Positions 1 to 5,475 of a stretch of 5,769 nucleotides of DNA are shown piece after piece. Location of the stretch: positions 1 through 5,769 of the forward strand of contig JACDBP010000211.1 in assembly GCA_013694835.1 (NCBI GenBank). The letters are read 5' to 3'. The notes below the pieces were generated by a model. It saw only the letters and a program-made list of their open reading frames with translations. It did not search any database and was not told where the DNA came from. The first letter of the stretch is position 1, and the number at the start of each line of letters is the position of its first letter. Source of the stretch: Chloroflexota bacterium (GTDB taxonomy: Bacteria > Chloroflexota > Limnocylindria > Limnocylindrales > CSP1-4). The position numbers and the translations under genes were made by a program.

Positions 1-276
1 GATGGCACGGAGATCGACTGGCCGGTCCCCTACTGGTGGATCGACGTGGGCATGACCGCGATGCTGATCCTCCTCGCGGCCGTCGACGAGGGTCTCGCGG
101 CGGGCTACGCCGGTGCCGCCGACTGGACTCCCATCAAGTCCGAGCTCGGCATCCCTGATGAGTTCAGCCCGATCGGCATCATCCCGGTCGGCCACCCGGC
201 CCCGGACATGCCCTCGCCATCCCTGAAGCGCGGCTGGGTCCCGTCCGAGTCGTTCACCCGCTGGGAACACTGGTAA
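1..276 (+). CDS. Nitroreductase-family protein, C-terminal part (5' end outside window)
   Basis: The frame is open from the first base and ends at TAA 274-276, giving the last 91 residues of a protein whose start lies upstream. The visible part contains PYWWIDVGMTAMLILLAAVD, then EGLAAGYAG and LGIPDEFSPIGIIPVGHP. This is the typical C-terminal half of FMN-dependent nitroreductase/flavin reductase-like proteins: a long helix at the dimer interface, then the 'GIP....P.GII.VGHP' strand that closes the flavin site. Family members use NAD(P)H to reduce nitro compounds, quinones or flavins in the cytoplasm; the substrate cannot be told from this fragment. The tail (SLKRGWVPSESFTRWEHW) resembles the usual 'SLKRGRRP..E..H...W' ending, so the protein is complete at this end. 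The SIMPL gene follows 25 bp downstream on the same strand but probably has its own promoter. Family assignment is firm; precise function is unknown. Confidence 0.85.
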   Translation, partial: DGTEIDWPVPYWWIDVGMTAMLILLAAVDEGLAAGYAGAADWTPIKSELGIPDEFSPIGIIPVGHPAPDMPSPSLKRGWVPSESFTRWEHW

Positions 277-288
277 GCCAGGGTCCGT

Positions 289-294
289 TACCCT
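289..294 (+). promoter_or_regulatory. Possible -10 element (TACCCT) for a leaderless SIMPL transcript
   Basis: TACCCT fits the TAnnnT pattern and ends 7 bases before the ATG at 302. Transcription starting at or next to the ATG would give a leaderless mRNA. This agrees with the lack of any purine-rich Shine-Dalgarno sequence ahead of the ATG, where the bases are CCTCCGGGCC. No good -35 hexamer is visible. The site is weak, and read-through from the nitroreductase gene remains possible. Confidence 0.3.
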
Positions 295-301
295 CCGGGC
301 C

Positions 302-931
302 ATGGAACAGACACAGGGCATCACGGTCCACGGCATCGGGCGGGTCACCATGCGGCCCGACACCGCCAGCGTCATCCTCGGCGTGGAATCGCTCCAGCGG
401 TCCGCGCGGGCGGCCCAGGAAGCAGGCAGTCGCCAGATGCAATCGGTCTTCGCGGCGCTGCGCGGGCTCGGCATCGCGGACGACGACCTGAGCACCCAGC
501 AGGTCTCGCTCGACGCTCAGTACGACTATTCCGGGGAGGCCCCGCGCCAGACCGGCTACCTCGCGAATCAGACCCTGATGGTGCAGGTGCGCTCGATGGA
601 CCGGGTCGGCCCGACGATCGACACGGCGATCGAGGCCGGCGCGACCCGCGTCAACGGCATCACGTTCTCCGTCGCGGAGCCCGCCGAAGCCGAGCGCCGG
701 GCACGCACGCTGGCCATCGGCGATGCACGTGCGCGGGCCGAGACCCTGGCCGAGGCGGCCGGCGTGAAGGTCGGCCGGGCGCTCTCGATCGTGGAGGGCG
801 GGATGCCCCAGAGCGGACCGCCGATCATCTTCGCGCGGGCGGCCATGATGGAGAAGGCGGACACCTCGGTCGCCGCAGGGACCAGTGAGATCACCATCGA
901 GGTCGACGTCACCTTCGCCATCGAGGGCTGA
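302..931 (+). CDS. SIMPL domain-containing protein (DUF541 family)
   Basis: A 209-residue protein made up almost entirely of one SIMPL/DUF541 domain. The opening ITVHGIGRVTMRPDTASV (residues 7-24) matches the family's 'I.V.G.G.v...PD.A.v..GV' strand. It is followed by a helix with RAAQEAGSRQMQSVFAALRGLGI, the 'DL.T..v.l...Y.Y' strand (62-76), and an A-rich helix DARARAETLAEAAGVKVG (141-158) before the closing strands (about 195-207). Known members include brucellar BP26, which forms periplasmic ring or channel-like assemblies, and oxidative-stress related proteins; the biochemical role is generally unclear. Unlike many members, this one has no signal peptide or membrane segment, so it is predicted to be cytoplasmic. 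The ATG at 302 is chosen because the conserved first strand starts at residue 7 and no earlier in-frame start is seen. It converges on the lipoprotein gene with a 56-bp gap. Confidence 0.85.
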   Translation: MEQTQGITVHGIGRVTMRPDTASVILGVESLQRSARAAQEAGSRQMQSVFAALRGLGIADDDLSTQQVSLDAQYDYSGEAPRQTGYLANQTLMVQVRSMDRVGPTIDTAIEAGATRVNGITFSVAEPAEAERRARTLAIGDARARAETLAEAAGVKVGRALSIVEGGMPQSGPPIIFARAAMMEKADTSVAAGTSEITIEVDVTFAIEG

Positions 932-987
932 CGCCCCAGGAACAAACGGCGACCGGCTGCTGCCCATCGCGACGGCGGCTACCGAGC
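932..987. other. Convergent intergenic gap without a clear terminator
   Basis: This 56-bp gap separates the end of the + strand SIMPL gene from the end of the minus-strand lipoprotein gene. A bidirectional terminator would be expected here. The stretch is GC-rich, with related CGGCGACCG and CGACGGCGG runs that are not good inverted repeats of one another. There is no stem followed by a T-run in either direction, so no intrinsic terminator is called. Confidence 0.5.
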
Positions 988-1539
988 CTACCGGATCCCG
1001 GAGTCGTAGTTGATCTCCACCTCGACGTACTGGCCCGCGACCACGGTCACGTCCAGCGGTTGCGCAATGGGGAACGGCTCGCCGTTCTGCGGCACGATCG
1101 TGTACTCGCCAGGTGACAGATCGACCGTGAAGAGGCCGTCCTCGCCGGTCGCCAGGCGGCTGATCGCGGACCCGTCGGTGCCGCTCGTGATGACAAGAGA
1201 AGCGGCGAACGGCCGGGAACAGCCGGGCGCGTAGGGCGTGGTCTCTGGGTCCTCGGTGGCGTTCGGGTCGTCCGATGGTGGCGGCTCGGGCGTCGCGTCC
1301 GGGTCGAGCGTGGGGCCCGTACCCGGTGACTCCTCGGCCGACGGCTCGGGTTCTTCCGATGGGGTCGCCTCCAACGGACAGGTCGGTCCGATGACGACCC
1401 GACCGGTGATGCCCGAACTCACGGTAGCTGGCGATGAGCTGGCGGTGGGGGTGGGTCCGGCGACCAGGACGTCGCAGCCCGCGGCCGCCACGAGTGCCAC
1501 CACGAGGGCCGCGAGCGCGCCGGCGCCGCGCAGGGTCAC
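988..1539 (-). CDS. Putative lipoprotein with carboxypeptidase-regulatory-like beta domain and a disordered insert
   Basis: A 183-residue predicted lipoprotein. Residues 1-21 form a short signal peptide: basic start TLRG, a hydrophobic Ala/Val/Leu core, and lipobox AAGC with the lipidated Cys at 22. After a Thr/Ser/Pro spacer comes GITGRVVIGPTCP (43-55), then an acidic and proline-rich stretch (about 57-104), then CSRPFAASLVI (107-117). The C-terminal part has GEDGLFTVDLSPGEYTIVP (132-150) and a final strand AGQYVEVEINYDSGIR. 'dG.f.v.l.pG.Y.v.p' followed by a late 'V..G....v.i.yD' strand is typical of carboxypeptidase-regulatory or prealbumin-like beta sandwich domains, so the protein probably sits on the outer face of the membrane; no enzyme activity is implied. 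The GTG start at 1539 overlaps the stop of the dehydrogenase gene as GTGA, which suggests coupled translation. The lipoprotein call is strong; the role is unknown. Confidence 0.8.
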   Translation of the reverse strand: MTLRGAGALAALVVALVAAAGCDVLVAGPTPTASSSPATVSSGITGRVVIGPTCPLEATPSEEPEPSAEESPGTGPTLDPDATPEPPPSDDPNATEDPETTPYAPGCSRPFAASLVITSGTDGSAISRLATGEDGLFTVDLSPGEYTIVPQNGEPFPIAQPLDVTVVAGQYVEVEINYDSGIR

Positions 1540-2447
1540 AGCCCGGACCAGCTCCGGATCGCGCGTGCGAGGGCCGACATGTCGTCGTCACCGTGGCCCT
1601 GAGCGACGAGGCCGTTCTCGATCTGCGCGGCCAGCGCCGCCACCGGCAGCGAGGCGCCGTTCTCTCGCGCCAGTTCGAGGGCGATGCGCAGGTCCTTGAG
1701 ATGGAGCGAGACCTTGAAGCCGAGCGGGTAGTCGTCATCGATCATGCGGCTGCTGCGGTTCGCCAGGACCCACGACTGCGCCGCGCCCCCGCTGAGCGCC
1801 GTGACGACGGTCTCGACGTCAAGGCCGGCCTTCATCGCCAGCACGAGCCCCTCCGCGACACCCAGATACGCGCCACAGAGGATCACCTGGTTGACGGCCT
1901 TCGTGGCCTGGCCGGCGCCGATAGGGCCGATGTGGGTGATGGTCCTGCCCATCGTTTCCAGCACCGGGCGCGCCCGGGCGACGTCAGCTGCGTCGCCGCC
2001 GACCATGATCGTCAAGGTCGCCTTCTGGGCGCCTTCCGACCCGCCCGAGACGGGGGCATCGACCATGGCGATCCCTCGCGCGCCCAGGCGGGTGGCGAAG
2101 CCGCGCGTAGCGGACGGCGAGATCGTCGAGCAGTCGATTACCAGCGAGCCGGGGGCGAGCGCATCGGCGAGACCCGGCACCCCATCGCCGCCGAAGAGCG
2201 CGGCCTCCACGTCCGGCGTGTCCGAGATACAGATGACGACCACGTCCGAGGCGGCGGCCAGCTCGGCCAGCGTCCGAACCTCGGTCACCCCCAGCTCGGC
2301 CAGCTCGGGGGCGCGGCCGGCCGTTCGATTCCACGCCGTTAACGGAGATCGGGCCCGGGCGACGTTCGCGGCCATCGCCGCGCCCATCGTGCCGAGCCCG
2401 ATGAAGCCTATCCGTTCGGCGGGCGCGCTCGAACCTGGGTCCGTCAC
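1536..2447 (-). CDS. NAD(P)-dependent beta-hydroxyacid dehydrogenase (HIBADH/GlxR-like)
   Basis: A 303-residue protein of the 3-hydroxyisobutyrate dehydrogenase / tartronate-semialdehyde (glyoxylate/succinic semialdehyde) reductase family. These cytoplasmic enzymes interconvert a beta-hydroxyacid and its semialdehyde or keto acid with NAD(P). The Rossmann dinucleotide loop is GFIGLGTMG (14-22), with the second-strand end WNRT (39-42), where the Arg after Asn often goes with NADPH use. The substrate-binding signature DAPVSGG is at 130-136. The catalytic segment GAGQATKAVNQ holds the presumed catalytic Lys183 and Asn186, and the cofactor-side KDL follows at Lys251. The C-terminal all-helical domain is full length. 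GTG at 2447 is chosen because it is the only start after the BI-1 stop and ahead of the Rossmann motif; the longer reading frame to 2537 would overlap the BI-1 gene with non-homologous residues. There is no clear Shine-Dalgarno, and the 13-bp gap to BI-1 suggests coupled translation. Substrate cannot be fixed from sequence. Confidence 0.88.
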   Translation of the reverse strand: MTDPGSSAPAERIGFIGLGTMGAAMAANVARARSPLTAWNRTAGRAPELAELGVTEVRTLAELAAASDVVVICISDTPDVEAALFGGDGVPGLADALAPGSLVIDCSTISPSATRGFATRLGARGIAMVDAPVSGGSEGAQKATLTIMVGGDAADVARARPVLETMGRTITHIGPIGAGQATKAVNQVILCGAYLGVAEGLVLAMKAGLDVETVVTALSGGAAQSWVLANRSSRMIDDDYPLGFKVSLHLKDLRIALELARENGASLPVAALAAQIENGLVAQGHGDDDMSALARAIRSWSGL

Positions 2448-2460
2448 GCCCGCGCCGGGG

Positions 2461-3237
2461 TCAGTCTCGGTTGCCGCCGAAGAGCGACAGCAGGAACAGG
2501 AACAGGTTGATGAAGCTGATGTACAGCAGGAGCGCACCGACGACCGCCGCGCTGTCGCGGTTGGCGATGTAGTCGAGGCCGCCGTTGTTGAGCTGCTGCA
2601 CGAAGTAGGCCGTGAGGCCCGTGAAGATGAGCACGCCGGCGATGCCGATGACGAAGCTGAGGCCGCTGCTGTTCATGAACATGTTGACGAGCATGACCAC
2701 GAACAGGCCCAGGAAGGCCATGAACAGCAGGCCGCCGAGCTTGGTCAGGTCACGCTTGGTGACCACGCCGTAGAGCGCCGCGCCGCCGAAGATGGCCGAT
2801 GCGCCGAGGAACGCCGAGACCACCGCGGCAGCGCCGCCGAAGGTGACGTACGCCGCAACGATGGCGCCGATGGTCGCGCCCATCAGCACCGCGTAGATGG
2901 AGAGCCCGGCGACAGCGCCCATCGTGCCGATGCGGTTGATGCCCATCTGGATGACGAGCGAGACGACGAACGCACCGATGGCCAGGAAGAAGTAGTTCTG
3001 CGCCACGAACCGCAGCGCCTGCGGATTCGCGAAGACGAAGAGAGCGGTGCCGGCGCTGACGATGAGCGCCATGAACATCCAGGTGAAGCTCGCCCGCAGG
3101 AAGCCCTGCCGGACGGCCGCGGTGGCAGGTGCGGCGACGCCCCCATAGCCCACGCCGGACGTCGCCGGGAAGCCGAACGGGCTCGGCCGGCCGGTCTGGC
3201 CGCCCTGGGAGGGCTGGTTGGGATCACGGTTGAACAC
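2461..3237 (-). CDS. Bax inhibitor-1 / YccA family membrane protein
   Basis: A 258-residue protein with a Pro/Gly-rich flexible N-terminus (1-40) and seven predicted membrane segments at about 50-70, 82-100, 108-131, 137-159, 167-188, 193-213 and 231-254. Family hallmarks are VTKRDLTKLGGLLFMAFLGL in the TM4-TM5 region and the end INLFLFLLSLFGG. BI-1/TMBIM proteins sit in the cytoplasmic membrane of bacteria; BsYetJ of Bacillus conducts Ca2+ in a pH-dependent way, while most bacterial members are uncharacterised. The start is set at GTG 3237: it has AAGGAG nine bases upstream, it gives the usual family length, and the 45 extra residues of the longer frame (to 3372) do not look like the family. 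The positions where the family usually has Asp ('AYD' in TM6, 'LYLDFINLF' in TM7) carry Phe212 and Ser241 here. It is the first gene of a likely three-gene operon. Family assignment is very secure. Confidence 0.92.
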   Translation of the reverse strand: MFNRDPNQPSQGGQTGRPSPFGFPATSGVGYGGVAAPATAAVRQGFLRASFTWMFMALIVSAGTALFVFANPQALRFVAQNYFFLAIGAFVVSLVIQMGINRIGTMGAVAGLSIYAVLMGATIGAIVAAYVTFGGAAAVVSAFLGASAIFGGAALYGVVTKRDLTKLGGLLFMAFLGLFVVMLVNMFMNSSGLSFVIGIAGVLIFTGLTAYFVQQLNNGGLDYIANRDSAAVVGALLLYISFINLFLFLLSLFGGNRD

Positions 3238-3246
3238 GGTTCGGTA

Positions 3247-3252
3247 CTCCTT
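3247..3252 (-). promoter_or_regulatory. Strong Shine-Dalgarno (AAGGAG) fixing the BI-1 start
   Basis: On the minus strand AAGGAG is followed by nine bases (TACCGAACC) and then GTG at 3237. This is the clearest ribosome binding site in the window, and it decides the start in favour of the 258-residue protein over the upstream ATG at 3372. Confidence 0.85.
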
Positions 3253-3307
3253 GCGCACGACCAGAAGGGTCGAACGATGCACGCTCACGGAGGGGCGCTC
3301 GGGTAAC

Positions 3308-3316
3308 AGTCTAGCG
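3308..3316 (-). promoter_or_regulatory. Likely -10 region (CGCTAGACT) for the BI-1 operon
   Basis: On the minus strand the sequence reads CGCTAGACT, with TAGACT as the -10 hexamer. A TTGCCG that could serve as a -35 lies at 3338-3333, giving a rather long 19-bp spacing. Transcription would start near 3301, leaving a leader of roughly 65 bases that contains the Shine-Dalgarno. The identical nine bases occur again ahead of the gene at 5467, which supports a shared promoter element. Confidence 0.5.
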
Positions 3317-3459
3317 TTGCCTGTCGATGGATCGGCAAAGTTCATCGACGAATCTCGCGAAGCTTGCCCCATCGGGCGAGTGCGAGGCCTTGAGGCGGTC
3401 GCCGTGCGCGAGCCCTTCCCATCACCAGACGATGCCCCGGCTTGCGATGCCGTTGTTCC

Positions 3460-4140
3460 TCATCCAGGGCGCGAGGCCGGCTGGCGCCCTCGCGGCTGGG
3501 TGCGCGCGGTGGTGGTGGCACGCTGCTCGCCCTGTTCGGCGGCTCGTGCCAGCACCCACAGCAGGTCGGCCAGGCGGTTGAGGTAGGGCACGAGCCACGC
3601 ACCGGGAACCAGATGGACACGTTGGAGGCTGATGGCGCGGCGCTCGGCGCGGCGCAGGACCGTCCGGGCGAGCTCCAGTGCCGCCGATAGGCGCGACTCG
3701 CCGGGGACGGTGAACTCGCGGGGCATCTCGATGGAGCGCTCGGCCATGGCAAGGTCCGTCTCCAAGGCATCGACCATCGCCCGGCTCACCCGCGTCGTGC
3801 CGTCCCTGAGCCGGTCCCATGCGTCGGGGTTGGCGGCGAGCTCGGCGCCGACCACGAACAGCTCGCGCTGATAGCGGAGGATCTGCGCCGGGAGCTTGGC
3901 CAGGACGTCGGGAAGGGTCCGTGCCGCCTGCATCGAGCCGAGCTCGGCTCGGGCGAGGCCCAGGCAGGCCACCGCCTCATCGACCGTTCCGTACGCCTCG
4001 GTGCGTGGATCGTCCTTGGCGATGCGAGCGCCGCCGAAGAGGAGGCCGGTGGTGCCGTCGTCACCGCGGCCGGTGGCGACGACGCTGTCGGCGATGCCCG
4101 ATCGCGCGGCGGGCGTGGACCCGGGAGGGTCGTTTACCAA
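3460..4140 (-). CDS. Cob(I)yrinic acid a,c-diamide adenosyltransferase, PduO type
   Basis: A 226-residue ATP:cob(I)alamin adenosyltransferase of the PduO family, which transfers the 5'-deoxyadenosyl group of ATP to cob(I)alamin to make coenzyme B12 in the cytoplasm, usually as a trimer of helical bundles. The N-terminal ATP loop TGRGDDGTTGLLFGGARIAK (23-42) is present, followed by RTEAYGTVDEA (46-56). The active-site helix has RRAERR (163-168), and the closing helix YLNRLADLLWVLAR (186-199) is the family signature. All these conserved blocks are intact, so the enzyme is probably active. The final 25 residues (about 202-226) are Arg/Thr/Gln/Pro-rich and look disordered. The start is taken as TTG 4140, the only start codon upstream of the ATP loop in this frame; AAGGA lies 12 bases upstream. 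It overlaps the TAA of the MIP18 gene by 7 bp, so translation is likely coupled. Confidence 0.92.
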   Translation of the reverse strand: MVNDPPGSTPAARSGIADSVVATGRGDDGTTGLLFGGARIAKDDPRTEAYGTVDEAVACLGLARAELGSMQAARTLPDVLAKLPAQILRYQRELFVVGAELAANPDAWDRLRDGTTRVSRAMVDALETDLAMAERSIEMPREFTVPGESRLSAALELARTVLRRAERRAISLQRVHLVPGAWLVPYLNRLADLLWVLARAAEQGEQRATTTARTQPRGRQPASRPG

Positions 4141-4550
4141 ACCAGCCCGGCGTCCTTCGGGTCCCAGCGCTCGGCCAGCAGGGTGACCTTGACCTCGGTC
4201 TCGACGACCTCCTCGGTCGCCTCCTTGACCTGCTGGATCATCGAGCCGGCGTAAGGGCAGAACGGCGTCGTCAGGATCATCTTGATCTCCGTCAGCGCGT
4301 CGCCGAGGATGATCTGCTTGATGAGTGCGAGCTCCACCACGTTCATGCCGATCTCGGGATCGACCACGGAGCGCAGGGCGTCGAGGATGGCGAACTCGGT
4401 GGCGCGGGCCGTCGCGTCGAAGGTGCCCGGGCTGATCGGAGCACCGGGCACGGCCGTGCTGGTGACCGGCGGTTGGGCGGACATGCCGGTGGCCGTGGCC
4501 GTCTCTTCGGTCGAGCGTTCGGGTGTCTGGGTCAGGGTCTGGTCGGTCAT
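4134..4550 (-). CDS. MIP18/DUF59-family protein (PaaD/SufT-like metal-sulfur cluster assembly factor)
   Basis: A 138-residue protein. Residues 1-45 are a Thr/Pro/Ala/Ser-rich tail without recognisable fold. Residues 46-127 form a MIP18/DUF59 domain: AILDALRSVVDPEIGMNVVEL, with the family DPEIG at 64-68, the strand TEIKMILTTPFCPYAGSM with the conserved Cys98 before Pro99, and a helix IQQVKEATEEVV followed by the last strand. Related proteins (SufT, PaaD, eukaryotic MIP18/CIA2) help assemble or deliver Fe-S clusters, or act in phenylacetyl-CoA oxygenation complexes. No paa genes are nearby, so a general Fe-S role is more likely, by inference. The ATG at 4550 has GAGG ten bases upstream (4561-4564); a later ATG at residue 23 lacks such a site. 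It is the first gene of a pair with the cobalamin adenosyltransferase. Confidence 0.87.
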   Translation of the reverse strand: MTDQTLTQTPERSTEETATATGMSAQPPVTSTAVPGAPISPGTFDATARATEFAILDALRSVVDPEIGMNVVELALIKQIILGDALTEIKMILTTPFCPYAGSMIQQVKEATEEVVETEVKVTLLAERWDPKDAGLVW

Positions 4551-4584
4551 GGGATCGAAGCCTCGGGGGAGTGGTGCTGCGACG

Positions 4585-4593
4585 ATGCTAGCA
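4585..4593 (-). promoter_or_regulatory. Extended -10 promoter element (TGCTAGCAT) for the MIP18-adenosyltransferase pair
   Basis: On the minus strand TGCTAGCAT fits an extended -10 (TGnTAnnnT) and lies in the 69-bp gap after the DUF433 gene. Transcription would start near 4578 and leave a leader of about 28 bases carrying GAGG before the ATG. No -35 hexamer is evident. Eight of the bases (TGCTAGCA, 4586-4593) form a perfect palindrome, so a regulator could also bind here. Confidence 0.5.
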
Positions 4594-4619
4594 CCGGCCC
4601 CGGCGCGACCGTCTCGCGA

Positions 4620-4958
4620 TCAGGTCGTGCTCGTCGGTCCCGGCCTGCTTCCCGCGATGACGGGATGTGACCGCAGGTCCTCGGGCAGGCGCTCGATCTG
4701 GGCGTTCGTGAAGCCGGGTCCCTCCAACGAGCCGTCGGGGCCGAAGAAGTCTTCGTAGCGCTGGCGGTCCTCGGCGGCGAAACGGAAGGCCTCCGCGATC
4801 CCGACCTGGCGGAGCTCGGGGTTGTCGCCGAGCATCTCGTCCGGCGTCAGCCCGTTGCGGCGCATCTCGAGGATGTTGCGGACCGACAGGCGCGTGCCGT
4901 AGCAGAACGGCTCACCGTTCATGACGAGGGGGTCCACCTTGACCCATTTTATGGTCAT
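4620..4958 (-). CDS. DUF433 domain-containing protein
   Basis: A 112-residue protein. Residues 4-70 match the DUF433 pattern: an initial strand KVDP followed by NGEPFCYGTRLSVRNILEM, in which 'G.P...GTR..V..il' is the family core, then NGLTPDEMLGDNPEL ('G.s.dEil..yP.l') and a helix IAEAFRFAAEDRQRYEDFF. DUF433 proteins are small winged-helix-like proteins, often antitoxins (VapB45-like) placed beside PIN-type toxins. Here the core starts almost at the N-terminus, and a non-conserved, proline-rich C-terminal extension (74-112) follows. The ATG at 4958 is chosen: it begins 5 bases after the stop of the upstream gene and just before the domain. The longer frame to 5210 runs inside that gene and gives Arg/Ala-rich shadow sequence. 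There is no clear Shine-Dalgarno, so coupled translation is likely. Family assignment is good; an antitoxin role is unproven here. Confidence 0.8.
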   Translation of the reverse strand: MTIKWVKVDPLVMNGEPFCYGTRLSVRNILEMRRNGLTPDEMLGDNPELRQVGIAEAFRFAAEDRQRYEDFFGPDGSLEGPGFTNAQIERLPEDLRSHPVIAGSRPGPTSTT

Positions 4959-4963
4959 CGGGG

Positions 4964-5467
4964 TCAGATGACCGAGTCGTCCATGATCCCAGCACCCTTC
5001 CAGAAGAAGCGCACGATCGAGTTGCCCTTGTGGTCCCCTGGCAGCCGACCGTGGTGCTTCAGGCGCACCTGCCAGCGATCGATCAGCCCGAACAGCGCCT
5101 CCGACTCCTCCGGCGACAGAACGGTCGCAGCGACGTCGCGAAGGCCGAGCAGCATCAACGCGAAGTCGCGCATCGGCACCTCGCGCCGACGATAGACCGG
5201 TACCAGCCACTCGCCGTACTGCACCACGAAGGAATCCTGTCCGGTCTCGAGCGCGCGCGCGATCTGCTCCAGGTGCTGCTCGAAGTCGCGCAGGAACAGC
5301 CGCAGCCTGAGCTCGTCGTAGCGTTTCGTGAACGTCGGGTCGAGCCGCGCGGTCGCCTCGAGCGCCAGGCGCGCCAGCCGCGTCCGCTCGCGCCGGACCC
5401 GGGCGGCCGCCGCCGGATCGCCGGCGAGGAGATCGGCCGGGGGCAGTCCGAGGTTGGGATGAGGCAT
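4964..5467 (-). CDS. Unrecognised, probably all-helical cytoplasmic protein
   Basis: A 167-residue protein I do not recognise. It has no signal peptide or membrane segment. The sequence suggests a helical bundle: an Arg/Ala/Leu-rich helix at about 18-41, a charged helix at 46-75 (YDELRLRLFLRDFEQHLEQI), a segment with YGEWLVPVYRRREVPMRDFA (84-103), a helix at 101-116, and another after SPEESEALF (118-126). The basic end RLKHHGRLPGDHKGNS (135-150) precedes a short hydrophobic/aromatic part. It is not a PIN domain (no conserved acidic triad pattern) and shows no nucleotide-binding loop. ATG 5467 is preferred over GTG 5470 because either lies just after the TAGACT -10, while TTG 5476 overlaps that element. 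It is the first gene of a pair with the DUF433 gene, 5 bp apart. That the gene is real is fairly sure from compact spacing and the amphipathic helix pattern. Confidence 0.7.
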   Translation of the reverse strand: MPHPNLGLPPADLLAGDPAAAARVRRERTRLARLALEATARLDPTFTKRYDELRLRLFLRDFEQHLEQIARALETGQDSFVVQYGEWLVPVYRRREVPMRDFALMLLGLRDVAATVLSPEESEALFGLIDRWQVRLKHHGRLPGDHKGNSIVRFFWKGAGIMDDSVI

Positions 5468-5475
5468 CACGGCCA

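Larger units (their letters stand above)
3238..3459. other. Intergenic region between adenosyltransferase end and BI-1 start
   Basis: This 222-bp stretch holds the BI-1 Shine-Dalgarno, its leader and the CGCTAGACT promoter element at its left side. The part from about 3340 to 3459, downstream of the adenosyltransferase stop, shows no convincing gene: reading frames across it are extensions or shadows of neighbours. No stem-loop with a T-tract was found; GGCATCG occurs twice on the minus strand just past the stop, but as a direct repeat. How group B terminates before group C is therefore unclear from sequence. Confidence 0.5.

Noticed and set aside
254..1738. A 494-residue minus-strand open frame
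   Set aside because: It crosses the SIMPL, lipoprotein and dehydrogenase genes in another frame, is very rich in Arg, Gly and Ala, and contains no recognisable domain. It is a shadow of GC-rich coding DNA.
2448..2537. A 30-residue N-terminal extension of the dehydrogenase
   Set aside because: It overlaps the end of the BI-1 gene, is Cys/Ser-rich without homology to the family, and the GTG at 2447 leaves a protein of normal length.
1744..3306. A 520-residue + strand open frame with Glu/Asp/His/Gln-rich sequence
   Set aside because: It lies antisense to the BI-1 and dehydrogenase genes, both of which have clear family motifs. Its composition (alternating charged residues) is what the complement of a membrane protein gives in GC-rich DNA.
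3238..3372. A 45-residue N-terminal extension of the BI-1 protein
   Set aside because: AAGGAG sits nine bases before the GTG at 3237, and the extension would span the likely promoter and leader.
3342..3820. Several minus-strand and + strand frames over the adenosyltransferase end and the gap
   Set aside because: They are Arg/Pro/Ala-rich, overlap the adenosyltransferase in other frames, and have no ribosome site or family motif.
4604..4618. A small hairpin (CGCGA, 5-base loop, TCGCG) just after the DUF433 gene
   Set aside because: The stem is only five base pairs and no T-run follows, so it is not a convincing intrinsic terminator; such short inverted repeats are frequent in GC-rich DNA.
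4959..5210. An 84-residue N-terminal extension of the DUF433 protein
   Set aside because: It lies entirely inside the upstream gene in another frame and is Arg/Ala/Gly-rich shadow sequence; the DUF433 core begins right after the ATG at 4958.
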